Shown piece after piece: positions 49,347 to 58,990 of a stretch of 64,000 bases of DNA. The DNA is from Exiguobacterium sp018617385 (GTDB taxonomy: Bacteria; Bacillota; Bacilli; Exiguobacteriales; Exiguobacteriaceae). Location of the stretch: positions 1-64,000 of the forward strand of contig NZ_JACSKA010000006.1 of NCBI RefSeq assembly GCF_018617385.1. The letters are read 5' to 3'. The notes under the pieces were generated by a model. That model had not been told where the DNA came from. It saw only the letters and a list, made by a program, of their open reading frames with translations, and did not search any database. The position numbers and the translations under genes are program-made. The number at the start of each line of letters is the position of its first letter. Position 1 is the first letter of the stretch.

Positions 49347-50988
49347 GGTTTTGACCGAATGGGTCGCATCCATGGTAAATCGGCTTGTTACGTCCGGTGT
49401 AAAAGACGTGGTCATCAGCCCAGGGTCCCGCTCGACTCCGCTCGCTGTAGCGGCATATCTTCACCCTCAGATTCGTCATCACATCATCGTCGATGAACGA
49501 TCTGCCGGATTTTTCGCTCTTGGACTGACCCGTGCGTCCGAAACGATTCGCCCGGTCGCATTGATTTGCACAAGTGGAACGGCAGCCACAAACTACTATT
49601 CGGCTGTGACGGAAGCGTTTATATCGCAGTTACCACTTGTCGTACTGACGACCGATCGTCCCCATGAACTGCGTAATGTCGGGGCTCCACAAGCGATCAA
49701 TCAAGTTCGCCTCTACGGGGAACAAGTGAAGACGAGCGTTGATTTGCCTGTTCCAGAGGAGGCGACGTTATCGTTTATGCAACAAACGATTACCCGTTTC
49801 ACGAATTTGTCGATGCAAGCACCGATGGGACCCGTTCATTTGAATGTGCCGTTCCGAGAACCATTGCTTCCGGACATCGAGTCATTGAAACAGATATTGA
49901 AGGCTGACCCTGTCTTGCCAGAACGACAGCGTATCCGTCCGACACAGGCGGATAAAGACATTTTCTCAGAACGGACGAGTCACAAACAACTCGCCTTCGT
50001 CGTCGGACCTTACACCCCGACATCTTGGCAGAAATCCATCGTTGAATTTGCTTCCGAACGACAGATCCCGATTTTTGCCGATCCTCTCAGCGGCATGCGA
50101 CGTTTCGACGGCGTCTTGACCAACTATGACACGTGGCTTGCGAGTGAGCATCGGACCGATTGGCTACCCGAGGTGTTCATCCGTTTCGGGGCTGCGCCTG
50201 TTTCGAAACGATTCAATCAATGGATGGCCATGGCGGACCAACTCGTCATCGATGAACCGGGATCTTATCGCGACCCAAGTAGCCGTGCCACGATCTGTTA
50301 CGGCGACGCACTCGATTTTCTACCGCTCATCGCATCGGCAAACGAACCTCGGTATCTTGAGCGTTTACGTTTTTTTGAAGAGATTGCCGAGTCTGCAAAA
50401 TCGTCACTTCAAGGTGAGGTAGAATTGACGAAACGATTGCTCGATACATCAATCGAGCGTCTATTCGTCAGTAATAGCATGCCGATTCGAGATGTAGATA
50501 CATCACTGTCTGCCGGCACGAACATCCACGTTCTCGCCAATCGAGGCGCAAACGGGATTGATGGTGTGTTATCCACTGCACTCGGAAGCAGTTATGATAC
50601 GTCTCACGGCGCTCTATTGATTGGTGATTTGGCGTTCTATCACGATAGCAATGCCTTGCAACTGTTAAAGCATCATCCCGGGAAGTTTTCCGTTGTGATT
50701 GCAAACAATAATGGCGGAGGAATTTTCTCCTTCCTCCCGCAGGCTGCTGTCGACACACAGTTGTTCGAAGATTTATTCGGAACACCGCTTGATTTAAATA
50801 TCCGTGGATTCGCTGACACATATGGCTTATCGTATCGTCTAATTGAACGACCGGATGAAATTCAAGATGCGATTGAAGATGGCATTCACTTAATCGAATT
50901 CCCATCGAATCGTGAGGAGAATGTGACGATCCATCGGGGTTGGACACAATCGGTCTGCGCTCGCCTCATCACGGAGAACGAATCATGA
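49339..50988 (+). CDS. menD: 2-succinyl-5-enolpyruvyl-6-hydroxy-3-cyclohexene-1-carboxylate synthase
   Basis: 549 residues, ThDP enzyme. The pyrimidine domain begins 'VISPGSRSTPLAVAA' with the conserved Glu in 'VDERSAGFFALG'; the ThDP/Mg segment is 'IGDLAFYHDSNAL...NNNGGGIFSFLP' near residue 435-480. It joins isochorismate and 2-oxoglutarate. Overlaps both menF (8 nt) and menH (4 nt). Confidence 0.95.
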   Translation: MNKVLTEWVASMVNRLVTSGVKDVVISPGSRSTPLAVAAYLHPQIRHHIIVDERSAGFFALGLTRASETIRPVALICTSGTAATNYYSAVTEAFISQLPLVVLTTDRPHELRNVGAPQAINQVRLYGEQVKTSVDLPVPEEATLSFMQQTITRFTNLSMQAPMGPVHLNVPFREPLLPDIESLKQILKADPVLPERQRIRPTQADKDIFSERTSHKQLAFVVGPYTPTSWQKSIVEFASERQIPIFADPLSGMRRFDGVLTNYDTWLASEHRTDWLPEVFIRFGAAPVSKRFNQWMAMADQLVIDEPGSYRDPSSRATICYGDALDFLPLIASANEPRYLERLRFFEEIAESAKSSLQGEVELTKRLLDTSIERLFVSNSMPIRDVDTSLSAGTNIHVLANRGANGIDGVLSTALGSSYDTSHGALLIGDLAFYHDSNALQLLKHHPGKFSVVIANNNGGGIFSFLPQAAVDTQLFEDLFGTPLDLNIRGFADTYGLSYRLIERPDEIQDAIEDGIHLIEFPSNREENVTIHRGWTQSVCARLITENES

Positions 50989-51764
50989 ACATCGATTTAC
51001 GTGGCGTCCGTTATGAAGTGATTCATCGCGGTGAGGGAAAACCGGTGTTATGTTTACACGGATTCACCGGAAACGCCCATTGGGTCGATTCGCTTCCTGC
51101 ATTACCGATTCGTCTTGTGTCACCGTCGCTCCTCCAACATGGCGCAACGGAGCACCCTTCAGTCAATCGTTCGACAATGAGTCAACAAGTTAAAGATTTG
51201 TCCCGCTTACTGGATACGGACGACCGCCCTTGGACAGTCGTCGGTTATTCACTCGGTGGGAGAATCGCATTGACACTTGCCGCATGCGACGAGCGTGTCG
51301 AACATGTCATCGGGATCAGCACGACCCCCGGTCTGCTCACTTCTAAAGAAAGAGCCGCACGCCGGCACCAAGATGCAGAATTGGCTCAATTCATTGAAAC
51401 CGAGGGCATCGCTGCATTCGTCAATCGTTGGGAGAACCTTTCCCTTTGGCGACAGACGGAAGACATGAAACGTTCACTCCGAAAAGATCGGCTCGCCCAA
51501 CACCCGAATGCCCTCGCAAACAGTTTGCGGTCAATCGGTACGGGACATATGCCGTCGTTATGGGGCACATTGCAGCGTCTCCCCCGCACCGATTTGATTG
51601 TCGGGTCAGACGATTTCAAGTTCAAAGCCATCGCAAGACATATGCAGGAAGAGCGACCAGATATAAAAATCTATGAAATTTCAAACGCAGGGCATGCTCC
51701 TCATATCGAGAATGCATCAGAGTTTGGTACAATAATAAAGAAATTGATTTTAGGGGGTATTTAA
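50985..51764 (+). CDS. menH: 2-succinyl-6-hydroxy-2,4-cyclohexadiene-1-carboxylate synthase
   Basis: 259 residues from ATG 50985, which overlaps the menD stop as ATGA; a frame from 50940 would lie inside menD. Alpha/beta hydrolase fold with oxyanion strand 'LCLHGFTGNAHWVDSL', nucleophile Ser in 'VVGYSLGGRIAL', and catalytic His in 'AGHAPHIENA'. It removes pyruvate from the MenD product. Confidence 0.92.
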   Translation: MNIDLRGVRYEVIHRGEGKPVLCLHGFTGNAHWVDSLPALPIRLVSPSLLQHGATEHPSVNRSTMSQQVKDLSRLLDTDDRPWTVVGYSLGGRIALTLAACDERVEHVIGISTTPGLLTSKERAARRHQDAELAQFIETEGIAAFVNRWENLSLWRQTEDMKRSLRKDRLAQHPNALANSLRSIGTGHMPSLWGTLQRLPRTDLIVGSDDFKFKAIARHMQEERPDIKIYEISNAGHAPHIENASEFGTIIKKLILGGI

Positions 51765-51765
51765 A

Positions 51766-52590
51766 ATGGAATCAGTAGCGAACTGGACATCGGTCCGGAC
51801 GTATGAAGACATTAAATATGAAACGTGGAACGGGATTGCCAAAATCACCATTAACCGTCCCGAAGTGCGCAATGCATTCCGTCCGTTGACGGTCAACGAA
51901 TTGATTGATGCATTTGCTCGCGCGCGCGATGATAAAGAAGTCGGCGTCATCATCTTGACAGGTGAAGGCGAAAAGGCATTCTGTTCAGGTGGAGACCAAA
52001 AAGTTCGCGGACATGGTGGCTACGTCGGGGAAGATGAAATCCCACGCTTGAACGTCCTCGACCTTCAGCGCTTGATTCGCGTCATTCCAAAACCGGTCAT
52101 CGCCATGGTCGCAGGTTTCGCAATCGGCGGAGGACACGTCCTTCACGTCGTCTGTGACTTGACGATTGCAGCGGACAACGCTCGCTTCGGACAAACAGGT
52201 CCTAAAGTCGGTTCGTTCGATGCAGGATACGGTTCTGGATACTTGGCACGCATCATCGGTCATAAAAAAGCTCGTGAAATCTGGTACCTTTGCCGTCAAT
52301 ACGATGCACAAGAAGCACTCGACATGGGACTCGTCAACACGGTCGTCCCACTCGATCAACTCGAAGCAGAAACGATCAAGTGGTGCCAAGAAATCTTACA
52401 ACACTCACCTACAGCGCTTCGCTTCTTGAAAGCAGCAATGAACGCAGATACAGATGGTCTTGCCGGACTTCAGCAACTCGCTGGAGACGCAACGCTTCTC
52501 TACTACACGACAGATGAAGCAAAAGAAGGACGCGATGCGTTCAAAGAGAAACGTGACCCTGACTTCGGTCAATTCCCACGTTTCCCTTAA
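51766..52590 (+). CDS. menB: 1,4-dihydroxy-2-naphthoyl-CoA synthase
   Basis: 274 residues, crotonase fold. The oxyanion-hole and active-site segments 'FCSGGDQKVRGHGGYVG', 'GFAIGGGHVLHVVCDLTIAAD' and 'FGQTGPKVGSFDAGYG' are typical of MenB. It closes the naphthoate ring from succinylbenzoyl-CoA. AGGGGG precedes the ATG 1 nt after menH. A strong terminator follows, although menE and menC lie downstream on the same strand. Confidence 0.96.
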   Translation: MESVANWTSVRTYEDIKYETWNGIAKITINRPEVRNAFRPLTVNELIDAFARARDDKEVGVIILTGEGEKAFCSGGDQKVRGHGGYVGEDEIPRLNVLDLQRLIRVIPKPVIAMVAGFAIGGGHVLHVVCDLTIAADNARFGQTGPKVGSFDAGYGSGYLARIIGHKKAREIWYLCRQYDAQEALDMGLVNTVVPLDQLEAETIKWCQEILQHSPTALRFLKAAMNADTDGLAGLQQLAGDATLLYYTTDEAKEGRDAFKEKRDPDFGQFPRFP

Positions 52591-52598
52591 TTGTTGAG

Positions 52599-52627
52599 AG
52601 AGTAGCGATTTCGCTACTCTTTTTTTG
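52599..52627 (+). terminator. terminator between menB and menE
   Basis: Stem AGAGTAGCG (52599-52607) and CGCTACTCT (52612-52620) with a 4 nt loop, then seven T directly before the menE ribosome site. Confidence 0.88.
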
Positions 52628-52639
52628 GAGGTGACCGCT

Positions 52640-53998
52640 ATGTATGAATGGATTCAGAAACAGCCATCGTCACATCTCGCCCTTGTGACAGCTGATGATC
52701 GATTGACATGGGCAATGCTACGCACGGAAAGCCTTCAACTCGCCCAGTTCATCCATGAACAGACGCCTACTGCCGAACGGATTGGCATATTCGCTAAAAA
52801 CAGCAAAGACTATGTCATCGCCGTCCATGCGGTGCATCTGCTCGGAAAAGTGCTTGTGCCGTTGAACACACGGCTGACCGAAGAAGAAGTGCGTACTCAG
52901 TTACAAACAGCAAAAGTGAACCTTCTCCTCGTCGACGCAGAAATCGATTTGTCCGTCACCCAACTTCTGATCACAGATCGGGCCACTTCATGTTTCAACG
53001 CGCCCCATGAGTGGAAAGAAGATGAAACCATGTCGCTCATGTTCACGTCCGGTACGACCGGTCGAGCCAAAGCGGTGCAACAGACGTACGGGAATCACCT
53101 CGCTAGCGCCCGTGCCGCTGAAGCGCATTTAGACTATCGTCCATCAGACCGGATGCTCGCGGTGACCCCGCTCTTTCATATGAGCGGACTCTCCCAAGTG
53201 TATCGGAGTGCCATCATCGGTTCGACGCTCTATGTCGAGCCGCGATTTGACGTCGATCGAACCCTTCACGTCATCGAAACAGAAGGCATCACCCAACTGT
53301 CACTCGTCTCAATCATGCTGCAACGATTGCTCGATGCCGGCCTGAAGAAGCATCATCTTCGCACGTTACTCGTCGGAGGTGGACCCGTCCCACGCTCATT
53401 ACTAGAAGAAGCAGAACGACGGCAGTTACCCATTGCTCAGACATACGGGATGACCGAGACGTGCTCTCAAGTCGCGACGTTACTTCCGAGCGAAGCGCTC
53501 TCACATATCGGTTCGAGTGGCCAGGCAATCGCCCCCACAAGAATTCGAATTAATTCAGACGGAGAGATTGAAGTAAAGGGACCAACTGTGACGAAAGGAT
53601 ACTTCGAACAACCTGAATCAGACGCTTGGACACCCGATGGTTATTGGCGAACGGGTGACCTCGGCACGATGAGGGATGGCTATTTATATGTACACGATCG
53701 CCGAACCGACCTTATTCTGTCTGGTGGTGAAAATGTTTATCCTGCTGAAATCGAAGCCGCCATGTTACGCTGTACCGGCGTCCAAGACGTCGGCGTCACG
53801 AAACAATCACATCCGACTTGGGGAGAAGTCCCAATCGCCTTCGTCGTCGGCTCCTATGACCCAGCCGAGATGCAGGAAGTTCTCGATTCACAGTTGGCTA
53901 AATATAAGCACCCGATCACCATCCACCACGCACCGAATTTACCACGAAACGCGAACGGAAAATTAATGCGCCATCGCTTAAAGGAGCTACTGCCATGA
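52640..53998 (+). CDS. menE: o-succinylbenzoate-CoA ligase
   Basis: 452 residues from ATG 52640, behind GGAGGTG; an upstream in-frame TTG lies in the terminator T-run. ANL adenylating enzyme: phosphate loop 'MSLMFTSGTTGRAKAVQQT', 'AQTYGMTETCSQ', 'YWRTGDLG', hinge 'YVHDRRTDLILSGGENVYPAEIE' and C-terminal Lys in 'LPRNANGKLMRHRL'. It activates o-succinylbenzoate. It overlaps menC by 4 nt. Confidence 0.95.
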   Translation: MYEWIQKQPSSHLALVTADDRLTWAMLRTESLQLAQFIHEQTPTAERIGIFAKNSKDYVIAVHAVHLLGKVLVPLNTRLTEEEVRTQLQTAKVNLLLVDAEIDLSVTQLLITDRATSCFNAPHEWKEDETMSLMFTSGTTGRAKAVQQTYGNHLASARAAEAHLDYRPSDRMLAVTPLFHMSGLSQVYRSAIIGSTLYVEPRFDVDRTLHVIETEGITQLSLVSIMLQRLLDAGLKKHHLRTLLVGGGPVPRSLLEEAERRQLPIAQTYGMTETCSQVATLLPSEALSHIGSSGQAIAPTRIRINSDGEIEVKGPTVTKGYFEQPESDAWTPDGYWRTGDLGTMRDGYLYVHDRRTDLILSGGENVYPAEIEAAMLRCTGVQDVGVTKQSHPTWGEVPIAFVVGSYDPAEMQEVLDSQLAKYKHPITIHHAPNLPRNANGKLMRHRLKELLP

Positions 53999-55059
53999 TC
54001 AAACGTGCTGACCTTTCCATCGTCCCGTTGACGTTTAAACACCCGATCGTGACGGCACACGCCGTCTTATCTGTCCGAAGAACGCTCATCCTTCGTCTAG
54101 AGACCGTAGACGGTGTCGTCGGATACGGAGAAGGTGCTGCTTTTGAGACCCCTTGGTACACGGAAGAAACGACCCGATCGATGATCGATACGTCCAAATT
54201 GATTCTCAATTTACTGAAAGGGATGACGGTCACGACGGACGTGTTTCCGAACTTGGTCTCATCTATCATCGGTCAGCGCATGGCAAAGGCGATGTGGGAA
54301 AGTGCGCTTTGGGAGATTGAAGCGACGCGTGCGAACAAATCACTCAAGTCATTCATGAGCGCCGGAGATTCCGTCTCTTGTGGACGAACAATCGGGATCG
54401 GGTTACTGAATCAAACGATGAAATCCATTGAGATGGCATTAGCTGACGGATTCGAACGCATCAAATTAAAGGCATCACCTAATGAACTGCTTCCTGCCCT
54501 ACGTGAGATTCGCGCGGTCTTCCCTGATGCGCCCCTCATGATTGATTTAAACGGAAGCGCGTCCGATCAACCGATGGAATGGTTCGAACAACTCGATACC
54601 TATCGGTTATTGATGATCGAACAACCGTACCCGAGCCGACAATTCACAAAATCAGCGGCGCTCCAAGCAAAACTCACGACCCCCATTTGTCTCGACGAAT
54701 CGATCACGTCTTATGACGACGTGGAAACGATGGCACAGCTCGGCGCGGGGAAGATTGTCAACATTAAACCCGCACGTGTCGGTGGGCTTAGCGAGGCGCT
54801 CCACATTCGAAAACACGGAACGCCATACTGGGTCGGTGGGATGTATGAATCCGGTATCGGAAGATATCATGCGCTCTTGTTTGCTTCGTTAAGTGGCGCG
54901 AGCTTCCCTGCGGACATGTCGGGTACGAGCGCTTATTTCGAGCAAGATTTACTCGATACCCCGCTTGAAGTGGAGAATGGGAAGTTAACGCTTCCAGATT
55001 CTGTACAACCAGATTGGAATGTGATTGAACGGTTACGCGAAGAAGTGATTACATTGTAA
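53995..55059 (+). CDS. menC: o-succinylbenzoate synthase
   Basis: 354 residues, enolase superfamily. The catalytic Lys pair is in 'RIKLKASPN' and 'IVNIKPARVGGL'. Metal ligands are Asp in 'LMIDLNGSA', Glu in 'LLMIEQPYPS' and Asp in 'ICLDESITS'. It dehydrates SHCHC to o-succinylbenzoate. Last gene of the men cluster, with a terminator behind it. Such enzymes can also racemise N-acyl amino acids, but the context favours MenC. Confidence 0.94.
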   Translation: MIKRADLSIVPLTFKHPIVTAHAVLSVRRTLILRLETVDGVVGYGEGAAFETPWYTEETTRSMIDTSKLILNLLKGMTVTTDVFPNLVSSIIGQRMAKAMWESALWEIEATRANKSLKSFMSAGDSVSCGRTIGIGLLNQTMKSIEMALADGFERIKLKASPNELLPALREIRAVFPDAPLMIDLNGSASDQPMEWFEQLDTYRLLMIEQPYPSRQFTKSAALQAKLTTPICLDESITSYDDVETMAQLGAGKIVNIKPARVGGLSEALHIRKHGTPYWVGGMYESGIGRYHALLFASLSGASFPADMSGTSAYFEQDLLDTPLEVENGKLTLPDSVQPDWNVIERLREEVITL

Positions 55060-55064
55060 ATATG

Positions 55065-55100
55065 AAAAAAGGTGCGGTTCACGAGAACCACACCTTTTTA
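55065..55100. terminator. bidirectional terminator menC/map
   Basis: Arms AAAAAAGGTGCGGTTC and GAACCACACCTTTTT with one mismatch, loop ACGA, between convergent genes. Confidence 0.85.
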
Positions 55101-55102
55101 CG

Positions 55103-55852
55103 TTAACGGAACGATCCCGTTAACACTTCATATCCATCTTCTGTGACAACAACTGTATGCTCGAACTGCGAAACAAGACTCTTGTTCGGAGTGAAGAGCG
55201 TCCAACCATCCTCTTCCGATTGATAGACGATTTCATCCTTTGTCGAGATGAACGTCTCAACAGCAATCACTTGTCCGGCTTTCAAGAGTTGATTTTCTTC
55301 GCGACTATAATAGTTCGAGATCGTTTCCGGCTCCCCGTGTAATGTCCGACCGAGACCGTGTCCGGCCAAGTTACGGATGACTGTGAATCCATTCTTTCTC
55401 GCGTCGGCGTAAATCGCCTTCCCAATCTGATTGACTTTCACGCCCGCTTTAACTTTGCTGAGACCAGCTTCTAATGAAGTCAAGGATACTTCGACCAAAC
55501 GTTCGTGCTGAGGTGACTTCGCCGCCCCCGCAATCACAGTGCGTCCCGTATCGGCATAATACCCATCCTTCACAGCGGAGACGTCGACATTGACGATATC
55601 GCCTTCTTGAATGACTTCATCTCCCGGAATACCATGGGCAGCAACGTCATTGAGCGAGATACATGTGTAACCTGGAAATTCGTACATCGTAATCGGTGCA
55701 GAAGCTGCACCTTCTTCTTCTAAAATACGTTGCCCGATCGCATCTAATTCTTTTGTTGTCATACCGGGCTTAACGGCTTTCGCCATCTCATCTCGCGCAA
55801 GTGCGACGATTCGCCCGATTTCGCGCAATGCATCGTAATCATAATCTAGCAT
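55103..55852 (-). CDS. map: type I methionine aminopeptidase
   Basis: 249 residues from ATG 55852 with AAAGGAAG upstream, the same length as B. subtilis MapB (YflG). All metal ligands are visible: two Asp in 'VNVDVSAVKDGYYADTG', His in 'GHGLGRTLHGEP', Glu in 'IAVETFIS' and Glu in 'QFEHTVVVTE', with the substrate His in 'AAHGIPGD'. It removes initiator Met. It is 14 nt behind the EAL-like gene, so probably co-transcribed. Confidence 0.94.
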   Translation of the reverse strand: MLDYDYDALREIGRIVALARDEMAKAVKPGMTTKELDAIGQRILEEEGAASAPITMYEFPGYTCISLNDVAAHGIPGDEVIQEGDIVNVDVSAVKDGYYADTGRTVIAGAAKSPQHERLVEVSLTSLEAGLSKVKAGVKVNQIGKAIYADARKNGFTVIRNLAGHGLGRTLHGEPETISNYYSREENQLLKAGQVIAVETFISTKDEIVYQSEEDGWTLFTPNKSLVSQFEHTVVVTEDGYEVLTGSFR

Positions 55853-55866
55853 CGTCCATCTTCCTT

Positions 55867-57051
55867 TCAATCCAATAATCGATTTTGATATAAATATTCT
55901 TCAGAGATGTCGGCAAATAAGAACATGCCGTCTGGTAACGGATAGCTGAACGTTCGCGTCACTTCATTCGAACTGAAATCACGATAGTCTCCCGATAAAT
56001 AGCCTCGCCCTCGAACATCCATCGCTGCCATCGTCTGAATGAAATACGGTCGGAAACTCCAGTTATAGCCCCGATACGTATTATCGACACGCCATTCTCC
56101 ATTCACGCAGTAGACGTTCGCACTCGTCTGGAAACCTGTCTTATCCGTTATATAATAACGAACAAACACCTCTTCGAGTTTTGGGGCGATGAATTGAATC
56201 CACTCGTCTTTCTTGTCTCTCGACCACTTTCCAGATTGAACGAGTTCTCCAATCCGGCGATGTAATTCAAATTCAAGCTCGTACAAGCGATTCAATCGTT
56301 TCTGGTCATGTAAAAAGAAGGAAGGCACTTCTTGTGCCAACACACCCATTCCTTTGATTTCTCGTTGAGGGATCTCATCTTCCGACCCAAGTAGACCACC
56401 CATGTAATAGCGACCACCGTGCTGCCACGCGTAACGAAGCTGTCCGATGTGGTCGATGGATTTGTAAAGAAGCGGGGCACCGAGCTTCGAAGCGATGTAC
56501 TCCATCGTCTGAAGCATGTTCGGATAGGTGACCGACAACGTCTTTTTCTCAATCATCGTGCCAAGGTCGACGAGCAATAGTTCTGGCGCAAGCGTCATGA
56601 TGTCTTCGATACTCGTGGATTCGGCAAAGTCTAATGCAATTTTCAATCCATAGGACCGATAGTATTGAATGACGCGTGACAGTCGCGGGACGTCGACCAA
56701 GTCCGTCCCTTGTAATGTCACATAAATACGGTGTAACGGAAAATTGAGTTCACGTAGTGGGGCTAAAAAGGCCTCTCCCCCTTCTTCGAGAATCCATTCC
56801 GACCGGCACCTGAACGTGACGAATGGTTTGGCGTCACGAAGTTGTGCTGCCGCGAGTTGCTCCATTCGTTGGGCGATGTCTAATTGATACTCGAGGGGAA
56901 CGTCATCATCATAAAAAAACGGTGTCAATGATTCGCCTCGGAATCGTCCATGTACCATATATCCTTCCACTTGAAACGTCGCCGCCCCAAGGATTGGTTC
57001 ATACGTCACCATCACTTCTTCAGGATGGACCATCACTTCTACCGCATCCAC
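55867..57051 (-). CDS. degenerate EAL-domain protein (YkuI-like)
   Basis: 394 residues. The overall pattern follows B. subtilis YkuI: an EAL fold (about 15-245) and a C-terminal PAS-like domain (about 260-390, 'WSFRPYFIQTMAAMDVRGRGYLSGDYRDF', 'RTFSYPLPDGMFLFADISEEYLYQ'). The EAL signature Glu is gone: 'EGYMVHGRF' stands where active proteins have ExLxR. The catalytic 'DDFG' and 'KID' Asp/Lys positions are also altered ('LDFAES', 'LLVDLG'). Phosphodiesterase activity is unlikely, and ligand binding is doubtful. Start GTG with GAGGTG upstream. Confidence 0.82.
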   Translation of the reverse strand: MDAVEVMVHPEEVMVTYEPILGAATFQVEGYMVHGRFRGESLTPFFYDDDVPLEYQLDIAQRMEQLAAAQLRDAKPFVTFRCRSEWILEEGGEAFLAPLRELNFPLHRIYVTLQGTDLVDVPRLSRVIQYYRSYGLKIALDFAESTSIEDIMTLAPELLLVDLGTMIEKKTLSVTYPNMLQTMEYIASKLGAPLLYKSIDHIGQLRYAWQHGGRYYMGGLLGSEDEIPQREIKGMGVLAQEVPSFFLHDQKRLNRLYELEFELHRRIGELVQSGKWSRDKKDEWIQFIAPKLEEVFVRYYITDKTGFQTSANVYCVNGEWRVDNTYRGYNWSFRPYFIQTMAAMDVRGRGYLSGDYRDFSSNEVTRTFSYPLPDGMFLFADISEEYLYQNRLLD

Positions 57052-57091
57052 AATTCATCACCTCTTCGTTAAATGCGAAAACGAGCTACAA

Positions 57092-57343
57092 TCAGCTCGT
57101 TCGCGTGTGTACATACATATAGGCACCGAAACAAGCAATAAAATAGGCGATACTCACCACGCCATATGCAATGCCCATCTTTCCGCCTACTCCAATGGCT
57201 AACACTAAAAAAATCATCGCTCCAAATAACAATGTCGCCACGGGGATATAACGAAAATTAGGACGATCTGTCTTTGACACGATTGGTTTGAGTGCGATTA
57301 CACAACCAAGCAACACAAGGAGACCGAAACTTAATTCCACCAT
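57092..57343 (-). CDS. small membrane protein of unknown function
   Basis: 83 residues from ATG 57343, which has GAGGTG 7 nt upstream. Three predicted helices (about 3-20, 32-50 and 55-78) joined by short loops. Not recognised. It lies between cshA and the EAL-like gene on the same strand; a terminator separates it from cshA. Confidence 0.68.
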   Translation of the reverse strand: MVELSFGLLVLLGCVIALKPIVSKTDRPNFRYIPVATLLFGAMIFLVLAIGVGGKMGIAYGVVSIAYFIACFGAYMYVHTRTS

Positions 57344-57396
57344 CCGTTGACACCTCATCCTTCTATCTCTACTCAACTAGTGTAGCACGACACAAT

Positions 57397-57436
57397 AAAA
57401 AATGCCGCAAATCCACTTAAGGAAATGCGGCATTTC
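57397..57436 (-). terminator. cshA terminator
   Basis: Stem AAATGCCGCA and TGCGGCATTT with a 16 nt loop, followed on the minus strand by TTTTT. Confidence 0.85.
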
Positions 57437-57443
57437 ACGATGA

Positions 57444-58967
57444 TTAGTCACGCGGACGGCGTGGGCCACGGTCATCCGAGCGACGACGATCGTCACCACG
57501 GAATGATCCTTTACGGTCTCCACTGCGTCCATCACGACGTTCGCCACCGCGTCCACCACGACGATCGCCACCACGGCCACCGCCACGACGGTCGTTACGA
57601 CCACGGTATCCACCGCGATCGCCACCACGGCCACCTTGGCGTTTCACACGAACTGGTTCAGCGTACGAGATTTCAACAGGTGTTGAATCTGGCTCTTTCG
57701 TCAATCCACGAAGGGCAGCAGCGAGAATTTCAACTGCCTCGTACTCTTCAAGAAGCTCTGTCGCAAGTTGCGTGTAAGCTTTGAAGTCGCCCGCTTGAAC
57801 GCGTTCGATCAACTCTTCAGCTGCTTGCTTTTGGTTTCCTTCAAGTACTTCCGCGATTGTCGGTACGTGACGACGGTTCATCTTCTTGTTCGTCACACGC
57901 TCGATTGCCTTCACCTGTCCAAATTCACGTGGCGTGATGAACGTGAGGGCTGTACCTGTCTTACCAGCGCGACCTGTACGACCGATGCGGTGTACGTAGC
58001 TTTCTGGGTCTTGTGGTACATCGAAGTTGTAAACGTGTGTGACACCTGAAATATCAAGTCCACGTGCCGCAACGTCAGTCGCTACCAAGATATCGATTGT
58101 TCCGTTTTTGAAACGACGAATAACTTGGTCACGTTTCGATTGCGTCAAGTCTCCGTGAAGACCATCTGCAGTGTATCCGCGTTTGATGAGTGCTTCTGTC
58201 ACTTCATCTACACGTTTCTTCGTACGAGCGAAGATGATGCTGAGTTCTGGTGAGTCGATGTCGATCAAACGGCAAAGCGTATCGAACTTTTGACCTTCAC
58301 GCAATTCGATGAACTGTTGGTTGATGTTCTCAACTGTCATTTCTTTCGCTTTGACTTTGATGATTGTCGGCGACTTCATGAAACGCTCAGCAATCTTTTT
58401 GATTTGTGGTGGCATCGTCGCTGAGAAGAGAAGCGTTTGGCGCTCTTCAGGAAGACCTGCCAAAATCGTTTCGATATCTTCAACGAAGCCCATGTTAAGC
58501 ATTTCGTCTGCTTCATCCAAGATGACAGTTTGAATGTCATCGAGTTTGATTGTCTTACGCTTCATGTGGTCCATGAGACGTCCTGGAGTCGCTACGACAA
58601 TTTGCGGGTTCTTTTTCAAACCACGGATCTGACGGTCGATTTGTTGACCACCGTATACTGGAAGTGCGTATACGCGCTTCGTTTCACCGATTTTGTTTAA
58701 TTCTTCTGCAACTTGAATCGCAAGTTCACGTGTCGGTGCAAGAACGAGTGCTTGGACTTGACGCGCCTTTGAATCGATTCGCTCAATTGTCGGAATACCG
58801 AAAGCTGCTGTTTTCCCTGTACCTGTTTGTGCTTGTCCTAATACGTCCACTCCTGTGAGTGCGACAGGAATTGTCTCAGCTTGGATCGGTGTAGCTTCCT
58901 CGAAGCCCATTTTGTGTACACCTTTTACTAATGCTTCACTTAATTGTAAGTCTTGAAATTTTGTCAA
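57444..58967 (-). CDS. cshA: DEAD-box RNA helicase CshA
   Basis: 507 residues from TTG 58967, which has AAAGGAG upstream and gives the CshA start 'MTKFQDLQLSEAL'; the ATG 21 nt earlier overlaps that ribosome site. Motifs are Q ('GFEEATPIQ'), I ('AQTGTGKT'), II ('VILDEADEM'), III ('SAT') and VI ('HRIGRTGR'). A long C-terminal tail (from about 440) is rich in RGG/RGGDR repeats that bind RNA. It unwinds RNA in mRNA decay and ribosome assembly. The leader carries a terminator-like hairpin. Confidence 0.94.
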   Translation of the reverse strand: MTKFQDLQLSEALVKGVHKMGFEEATPIQAETIPVALTGVDVLGQAQTGTGKTAAFGIPTIERIDSKARQVQALVLAPTRELAIQVAEELNKIGETKRVYALPVYGGQQIDRQIRGLKKNPQIVVATPGRLMDHMKRKTIKLDDIQTVILDEADEMLNMGFVEDIETILAGLPEERQTLLFSATMPPQIKKIAERFMKSPTIIKVKAKEMTVENINQQFIELREGQKFDTLCRLIDIDSPELSIIFARTKKRVDEVTEALIKRGYTADGLHGDLTQSKRDQVIRRFKNGTIDILVATDVAARGLDISGVTHVYNFDVPQDPESYVHRIGRTGRAGKTGTALTFITPREFGQVKAIERVTNKKMNRRHVPTIAEVLEGNQKQAAEELIERVQAGDFKAYTQLATELLEEYEAVEILAAALRGLTKEPDSTPVEISYAEPVRVKRQGGRGGDRGGYRGRNDRRGGGRGGDRRGGRGGERRDGRSGDRKGSFRGDDRRRSDDRGPRRPRD

Positions 58968-58990
58968 ATTATATTCTCCTTTGTTCATAC

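Noticed and set aside
57477..57660. DNA-level repeat array in the 3' end of cshA
   Set aside because: The repeats encode the RGG-rich RNA-binding tail typical of this helicase and need no separate explanation. It is not a CRISPR array.
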